Translations under genes and position numbers: made by a program | Assembly: GCA_029204225.1 (NCBI GenBank) | Contig: CM055114.1 | Span: forward strand, 19,517,273-19,581,272 | From: Diphasiastrum complanatum | Lineage: Eukaryota; Streptophyta; Lycopodiopsida; Lycopodiales; Lycopodiaceae | Direction: 5' to 3' | Length of the DNA stretch: 64,000 nucleotides | Notes under the pieces: model-generated | Database searches by the model: none | Seen by the model: the letters and a program-made list of their open reading frames with translations, nothing else | Told to the model about the DNA's origin: nothing | Shown here: in pieces, positions 57,711 to 64,000 of the stretch | Layout of the letters: each line of letters begins with the position of its first letter | Position numbering within the stretch: the first letter of the stretch is position 1

Positions 57711-57944
57711 GTAATGGATTTTTGGTGACTATTCTGCCCATTTGTGAACAGATTAAAAAGCAAAATAGTCACCTGTTGTGCCACGTGGCAGCATCGGATT
57801 GGTCTCAAATTTTTTTTTAAAAGATCCAAAAATCCATTACGCAATGGAAGGGGCCGGGCAGAGGCCATTCCTCCGAGTGAGCCTAAAAAATTCTGGAAAT
57901 CCGAACCGGGCAGAATGGCCTCTGCCCGGCCCCTTCCATAATAT
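57711..57944. mobile_element. Foldback/MITE-like element 1 with G-box
   Basis: GTAATGGATTTTTGG (57711-57725) is perfectly inverted at 57826-57840. A 27-base arm at 57844-57870 (starting ATGGAAGGGGCCGGGCAG) is perfectly inverted at 57913-57939. The palindrome GCCACGTGGC (G-box/ABRE core) lies at 57780-57789. No coding capacity. It is about 165 bases upstream of the Cys-rich gene start codon. Confidence 0.85.
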
Positions 57945-58320
57945 GTAATGGATACATGTTGCATATTATGCCCATTTTCAAATAAATTAAAAAGCAGAAA
58001 ATGCATGCATTTTTTTCAAAGGCAGATTTTGCTTTTTTTTTTTTTCTGCCTGTCTGTGCTCGTCCGTACGGATTCCGTACACCTGCCACGTGGCACATTT
58101 GTGTTGGTCAGTCAAAGTCAAACCTACCTATTATGCTTCGTAATGTGCTTTTGAAAAAATTTCAGGTATACATTACACAATGGAAAGAGCCGAGCAAAGG
58201 CCATTCTGCCCGGTTCAGCTTTCCAAAAAAAATTAGGCTCGGCCCCTCCGGGCCTCGCCCAAATTTTTTTGGAAATCCTTACTGGGCAGAATGGCTTCTG
58301 CCCGGCTCCTTCCATAATAC
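57945..58320. mobile_element. Foldback/MITE-like element 2 with G-box
   Basis: Head-to-tail relative of element 1: GTAATGGAT start, CCCATTTTCAAATAAATTAA, TGCCACGTGGCA at 58084-58095, then imperfect inverted arms at about 58180-58206 and 58289-58316 around a second palindrome (TTTCCAAAAAAAATT and AAATTTTTTTGGAAA). Longer and more diverged than element 1. Confidence 0.8.
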
Positions 58321-60089
58321 AATGTATATATCTGGAGGTACACACACACCTATAGGATGTACACTAGTAATCTACATTGGTAGAATAAGTGTTGATATGG
58401 CACACTCTCATTCATTGAGAGCAGAGTTGTTATGCACTGTAACATATCTCCTCTCAATGTCAGACGATGTGTCTTTCAGTTTTAGTCAAATATGCCCCGT
58501 ATTGGAGTGTTCGGGAAACCTTTTAGAGGTTTCTCTCCATTAAACCCATATGGCCTCTATTGAGTGACAAGCTATTACTTGTCGGTTTTACCCAAGATTA
58601 TTGACATAAAAAATCCTATACAATTTTTGCCATGCCGGTTTTTGGAAAAAGATGCTGGTTCCATTCTTGGACTATGTCAGCTTTCCCGAACACTGTCGAC
58701 ATATTGGTTGGGAGCAAGCCTACTACTTCCTCTAGCAACCCTCGTCACTCCCGATGCTCAATCCTACTACAAGGCCATAGCAAGACTTCATCCAACGATA
58801 TATAGTGGAATAAGTGGTACCTAGCGGTAGGCCATGATGCCAGTGCTAAGAAGCACAAAGATATTTAAACAATGGATGAGCACTAAGTGCCCATTTCACC
58901 GTGCACCTTTGTAGGCACATGTTTAAATTTAGCTTATCAATCCAACTCAACCATTTTTTTAATATCTCTTATCCATAATGTACCTGTGGAGACCACTCTA
59001 TTGCAACAAAGTCACTCCTTATGTCTCTATGTGACTACTTCCATATGGAAACAATAAAAGTATCAATCAATTTCTCTCAAACTACGTAATGGGCATATCA
59101 TGTCTCCTGTAGGGATCTCTTGGAATTAACTCAGCGTCAATCTAAGCTAGTACGATGACGTTGAATCATCTCAATATACATATGAGACTATGTGAAGCAG
59201 GAGTCCAATTATTATGGTAGAGTCAAGTCCCCCATGTATGGTAGCTTTTCTGCTAGCTTGAAAACGTGTGCCCCTTTGACTAGTGGACCCAACAGAAAGT
59301 CCACTATAAAGTACTTTCCCAAGCATAAAGTAAGGCCATGGTCACTTTTTTGTTGAGATATTTACGGGCCACACTTTATTTTTTGTAATTGGCTCATAGT
59401 GCTGACACTATTGGTACTAAACTTTTTTTACAAATATGCGTTGTACATCAAGAAATTGGCCAGGCCTAAACATGGAGCATGAGGCTCCTTCTTGTGAAGG
59501 ATGCAAAGACCAAAGTTTAAGCCTTTGTGTTCTAAATGCAATAAACAACTCTACTCAACTCGTCCTATTGCAAAGGAGGGGCCACACTTTTTGACTTTGT
59601 CTCTAATATGTTTTAACATTTTCATTATTGCCTAACATATTCTACACTTAAAGATGCAAAAAAAAATTGGCTTGGCACGGAGATGACTTAAGTCAACAAT
59701 TCAAAGGCATGTTATGAATTGAATTGGGAATGCCTTTGAAAAAATAAAAAATCAATTTAAAGGCAAAGAACAATAGATTCATGCACTATTGAATTGAGTG
59801 AGATCATCACTATCTTGGACAAGAGTTCAAACTGCAAGCTTCGAACATTGATTGCTGTGTAGGTCTCTAAATTAGTTGAGATAGGCCTGTGCGCGCACTA
59901 TCTACATGGATGAAATCAAACTGACAAGATTGTCAAGAAGTTTGGATTACAATACTAGCATACTTGAATTGCAAGTTCAGGATACTTAATGGCAAGTTAG
60001 GACATGACGAATATTATACTAGATTAGCTCAAATTGAAATAATGGATTCTCAGTCGAGTGATTTTGGTGAAGGTTTAAAAGAGAAGAAA
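58321..60089. other. Unrecognised stretch
   Basis: No gene, RNA or element was recognised. Short frames such as 58564-58824 have no supporting motifs. Confidence 0.4.
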
Positions 60090-62830
60090 ACAGAAATGAA
60101 GACATAATCCAACGATCTAAGTACTTCCATACCCAAAATGAAGTGCAAAAGCCCAAGATCTACCATCTTGAACTCTTTGGATAGATCTAGCTTAGTTTTC
60201 TCAGCACCTTCTAAATCATCTCCACTAAGTATGATATCGTCAACATAAAGTAATTAAAGTACAATGCCTTTTGCACTAAATCTTATGTACAAAGTGGGAT
60301 CATACTCACTCGGAGTAAATCCAATAGAGATAAGAAAAGTATTGAGCCTTGTGTTCCAAGTTCTAGAAGCTTGTTTCAAACCATACAAGCTCATCTTGAG
60401 ATGACACACCTTGTCTTCCATACCTTGCTTGATGAAGCCCTCGGGCTGAATATATCCTCTTCCAAATGACCATTTAAGAAAGCATTTGACACATCCGTTT
60501 GAAACAATAACCAATCAAAGTGAGAAGCAAGAGCATTGATTAGTCTTATGGTGACCATCTTTGCCACGGGTGCAAAGGTCTCATTATAATCTATGCCCTT
60601 TGATTGAGCATACCCCTTGGCTACAAGCCTTGCCTTGTGCTTAGAAACACTCCCATCTTGATTCAACTTGAGCTTAAAAACCCACTTACATCCAATTACA
60701 TTCCTATCTAAAGGTAGATCAACAAGCATCCAAGTATCATTCTCCATCAATGCATTGTACTCATCACACATAGCTTGAAACCACTCCTTTGATTCTAAAG
60801 CTTCACTAACATTTGAAGTCTCTTCAAAAGATGTGATGAAGGCATAAGAAGAAGTACTTCCCTCGGCTTGCTTACCCTTGTCCTTACATGTGAGCCTTAA
60901 TGGCTCCATCCTTGACCTTTTGGATCTTCTTGGTGTGCTTGGTGTTCTTGGTTCTAGCTCCTCCTCATGATCAAGCTCCTCCTTGATCTCGAGTACCTCT
61001 CTTCCAATAGAGTGGTTAGATGAATCATCTTCAAGCTTATGCATTCTAGTCTCATCAAAAATGATATCTCTAGAAATGACAACCTTTTGAGAAGAGGGAA
61101 TGTAGATTTTGTAACCTTTGCTTGCATTGCCATAACCTACCATAATCCCCTTCATGGATGATGGAACCTCCTTGGTTCTTTTGTCCAAAGGGACATGTAC
61201 ATAGCAAATGCATCCAAACACCTTCAAGCTTTTGAGATTAGGCTTTTCTCCGTATATTAACTCATGAGATGTTTTACCATTTATAGAGCTACATGGAACT
61301 CTATTACATAAGAAGTTAGCACATGACTTAGGTAGGCATGCATCTAACCTTAGAGCTTTAGAACACTCACATAGTGTCCTATTTCTCCTCTTGGCCACCC
61401 CATTTTGTTGAGGAGTGTAGGGGCAAGATAGCTCCTTCTTGATCACAAAAGTCTTTAAATTCATTGGAGATATATTCTCCTCCATTATCACTTCTAAAGA
61501 ATTTGATCTTGTGATTATGATGCTTTTCAACAAAAGTCTTGAACTTTACAAAACTCTCAAAAACATGTGCTTTAGAGAAAAGTAGATATACCCATCCATA
61601 TCTTGAGTAGTCATCTATAAAGGTGACAAACATTGTAGCTCCACCATTGCTCTTTGTGCTAGCAAAATGCACATCCGAGTGGATCAACTCGAGAGGATGA
61701 CTTGTCTTTTTTATTGAGCTTGAAAAAGGTAACTAGTGTGCTTAGCCAAGGCACAAGCTTCACATACCCTTTCTTCCTTTTCCAAAGATCTTGGCAAGCT
61801 CCTCCTTGCACATAGCTTCCATGGACTTGGTGTTGATGTGACCAAGCCTCTTGTGCCACAAGTCAAATGTGGTCATCTTGGTCTCCTCGGCTACCATCAC
61901 AACTTGGCTAGGATTTACAAAAGCATCAAGCTTAAATAACCTCCCAAACCTTGTTCCCCTTGCTATGATCATCCCACTTTTCTTGATGTTGCATACATTA
62001 GTAGAGAACTCCACAATGAAACCATGATCTAAAGTTGGCCAACACTAAGCAAATTTTTAGTGATGCTAGGAATGAAGAGAACACCATCTATCTTAGTCTT
62101 CTTGGAGGATCCTAAGCATAAGGAAATGGATCCCACACCTTCAACTTTATATTCATGATCATTTACTGTAAAAATGGACTTTATAGGTCCTACATAAGGT
62201 GTGAGTTGAGAAAAATACTCCCTTTTACCCGACATGTGGGAGCTAGCCCCACTATCTATCCACCAAGGATCTTCATTTTTGACATTTTATGATGAAAAGG
62301 TTGACATCATGAGTGACTCCTCATGATAGCTCTCTTCCTCCTCTTGTCCAATGTTGGCTTGGATTTGATCTTGCTTCGTCTTGAAGCATTCTGAGGCATA
62401 ATGCCCCATCTTGCTACAATAGTAGCACTTTATCTTAGATTTGTCCTTCTTGGGCTTGACTTGTGATGATCAAGATGTGGATTCTCCTTGATCTCCATCC
62501 TTTGCTTGCTCCCTTTTGAATGCTCCTCCCTTGACCTTTGCTTTGACTTTTCTCTTGAAAAATAAGACTTTGTTATCACCATCATTGATGGAGAGCCTCT
62601 CCATCCTTGATTTGATATGAGCTTTCCTACTCTCCTCGGCCATCAACACACTTTGAAGGTCTTCAACTGTAGCCAAGTTTCCCATGATGGCATAGCTTTG
62701 GACATGCAAAGAAACAAGATAGATTGTACAAGATATGATCACTACTAGCTATCCCACTCTATAGTCTTAGCACTTCTTGTACCATGTCAACATGATCATG
62801 AGGGCCCTTTTTGGACTCAAAAGGGGTCTC
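60090..62830 (-). mobile_element. Ty1/copia element (copia-2), 3' portion missing
   Basis: Minus order: gag scraps (about 62830-62470), knuckle CYYCSKMGHYASEC (about 62430-62385), protease WWIDSGASSHM (about 62265-62230), GAG-pre-integrase (LWHKRLGHINTKSMEAM, about 61890), integrase (61687-61050), RT (60830-60245) ending in YVDDIILSGDDL and LHFILGMEVL to about 60090. RNase H and both LTRs were not found. A few stops and frame changes make it non-autonomous. Confidence 0.92.
60391..61533 (-). pseudogene. copia-2 integrase C-terminus and RT, long open frame
   Basis: A 380-codon frame holds YTPQQNGVAKRRNRTL (normally QQNGVAERKNR), LKVFGCICYVHVP, SRDIIFDE and the RT start NVIGCKWVFKLKLNQDGSVS, KARLVAKGYAQSKGIDYNET and QTDVSNAFLNGHLEEDIF. 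It then frameshifts; the overlapping frame 60514-60254 has MSLYGLKQASRTWNTRL. The GGEY-containing integrase core (FRSDNGGEYISNEF) lies just upstream at 61687-61379. Confidence 0.92.
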
Positions 62831-63299
62831 TTCCTTGCCAAAACAAGTTTGTTAATCATAATTAGTTTAGTGCTAATCAATCCCACATGGCACTTTCACC
62901 TTGAAATTTCACATATCCCGCTTGTTTTCAAAATTAATAAATGGACATATTAAATCTAGATTGCAATGCTTATCGTCTATCATGTTATTTGAACTTAAGA
63001 TCATAATAGAAAACACATAATTACATTGTGACAGTAAACAAAGAACATTTAAGCAAGAAAGAGTGAAAGTATCTCACACATTCTTGCTTTCTGTTTCTTT
63101 GCTCCCAATAGGAACAAAGAGATTAAGGGAAGCACTAGTCTCAAAAGCATTCCCAACTCCTTTGGGCATCGAGGTGCGGATTCTTGTTGCACATACAGTT
63201 TAGATATAGCAATGGTGTGAAAGGATTATATTTTTTCCATCACCAATTAGCGGAACATGTGATCCAATGTTGAGGATTCTAGAGAACGGAGAGCACATC
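62831..63299. other. Gap between two retroelements
   Basis: No LTR or primer site was identified; no gene seen. Confidence 0.4.
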
Positions 63300-64000
63300 G
63301 TGCTGTCCACGAGTCAAAGATGACTGAGGACACTCGGGACCAGTTTTGAAAAGCCCAAATGGAGTTGCTTAATCAACAACACCAAATGCAAATGGAGAAA
63401 CTCACCAAGGAGTTTCAAAATACATTGAAGTCTATCAAAGCTCATGGTCAGGTACATCATAGACGAGAAAATAGTTGGTGCCCTCACTGCCGAGGTGCAC
63501 ACACTGGTAATGAATGCCCATCCTATCGACCCGTTTCTGACAATTCCTTGATCGAATGTGAAATCTATGATTTTATGGGCCATTCATCTTTTTATTGCTA
63601 CAACTACCCATGATACAACCATTGAGAACACACATGGAGACTCCACAAAATCAATATCCACAACAAAACAATCCACCGGTTCAAATTCAAGAGCTACCTA
63701 GGCAAACCACTCCGCCATACCTGCCTCAACTAGTGCTCTTAGGTCCACCTCAGTTCAGACTCATTTTGTTGATCACTCGTCTGATGCCTCATACAACCCA
63801 GACAACACATATGACACTGGACATTATGTGCCTTATCAAGAAGATACCTCATGTTCCTATCCAGGAGACGAGTATCCAAACCATCACGAAAATCCAAAAC
63901 TACTAGCCATCCAAGATGGCTACACAATTGGCCAAAAGCCAATGAGCAACAGATGTTTTATTTGTGGTGAAACAGGTCATTTCATGGTTGATTGTAAAGT
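63300..64000 (+). pseudogene. Retrotransposon gag with zinc knuckles, cut by window end
   Basis: On +: MEKLTKEFQNTLKSIKAHG (63359-63613 frame), then CPHCRGAHTGNEC, CEIYDFMGHSSFYC (second Cys replaced by Tyr), a Gln/Pro-rich linker (63620-63900), and a canonical CFICGETGHFMVDC near 63957-64000. Three knuckle-like motifs separated by a long linker suggest a plant gypsy gag, but the family is uncertain. The frame shifts near 63600 and 63905. Confidence 0.65.

Noticed and set aside
1-64000. CRISPR array, bacterial operon, rRNA or tRNA genes
   Set aside because: None present; the introns, LTR elements and plant protein families show nuclear plant DNA.

Overview
The window is a stretch of a large, repeat-rich flowering-plant genome. 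The evidence is a plant-type ceramide glucosyltransferase gene with very long introns, plant Ty3/gypsy chromoviruses and Ty1/copia elements with initiator-Met-type primer sites, a plant MULE-like transposase, and GA-rich microsatellites. The lineage cannot be fixed by eye; long TE-filled introns fit a woody or early-diverging angiosperm, but that is inference.

Positions 1-3212 are intergenic and hold a dispersed repeat (two copies) and a (GA)n tract. From 3213 to 44771 (+) lies one complete host gene, ceramide glucosyltransferase (GCS, GT21). I could reconstruct 14 exons by hand, all with GT-AG borders and consistent phase, giving 522 residues. The 41.5-kb gene is mostly transposon. Intron 2 holds a LINE 3' end. 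Intron 5 (5.6 kb) holds two LINE copies and a gypsy scrap. Intron 10 (20.8 kb) holds a LINE interrupted by an internally deleted gypsy element, then an antisense gypsy element with both LTRs, then a third gypsy remnant. Intron 11 holds a small hAT-like element that carries a captured exon of a gamma-carbonic anhydrase gene.

From 44.8 to 56.8 kb there are decayed elements: a MULE-like transposase with a still spliceable intron, a copia element with PBS and LTR edge, a copia gag/protease scrap and a gypsy RT-RNaseH-integrase scrap. At 56847-57546 (-) is a second likely host gene, a two-exon gene for a 71-residue secreted cysteine-rich peptide. It has a GA-rich leader, and its upstream region consists of two related foldback elements, each with a palindromic G-box. 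From 58.3 to 60.1 kb nothing was recognised. From 60.1 to 62.8 kb is another copia element (-), and the right edge enters a gag gene with three zinc-knuckle-like motifs (+).

The two host genes appear unrelated in function. The retroelements are one recurring LINE family (four copies) with an L1-like ORF1 protein, plus several LTR families. Almost all carry stops, frameshifts or internal deletions.
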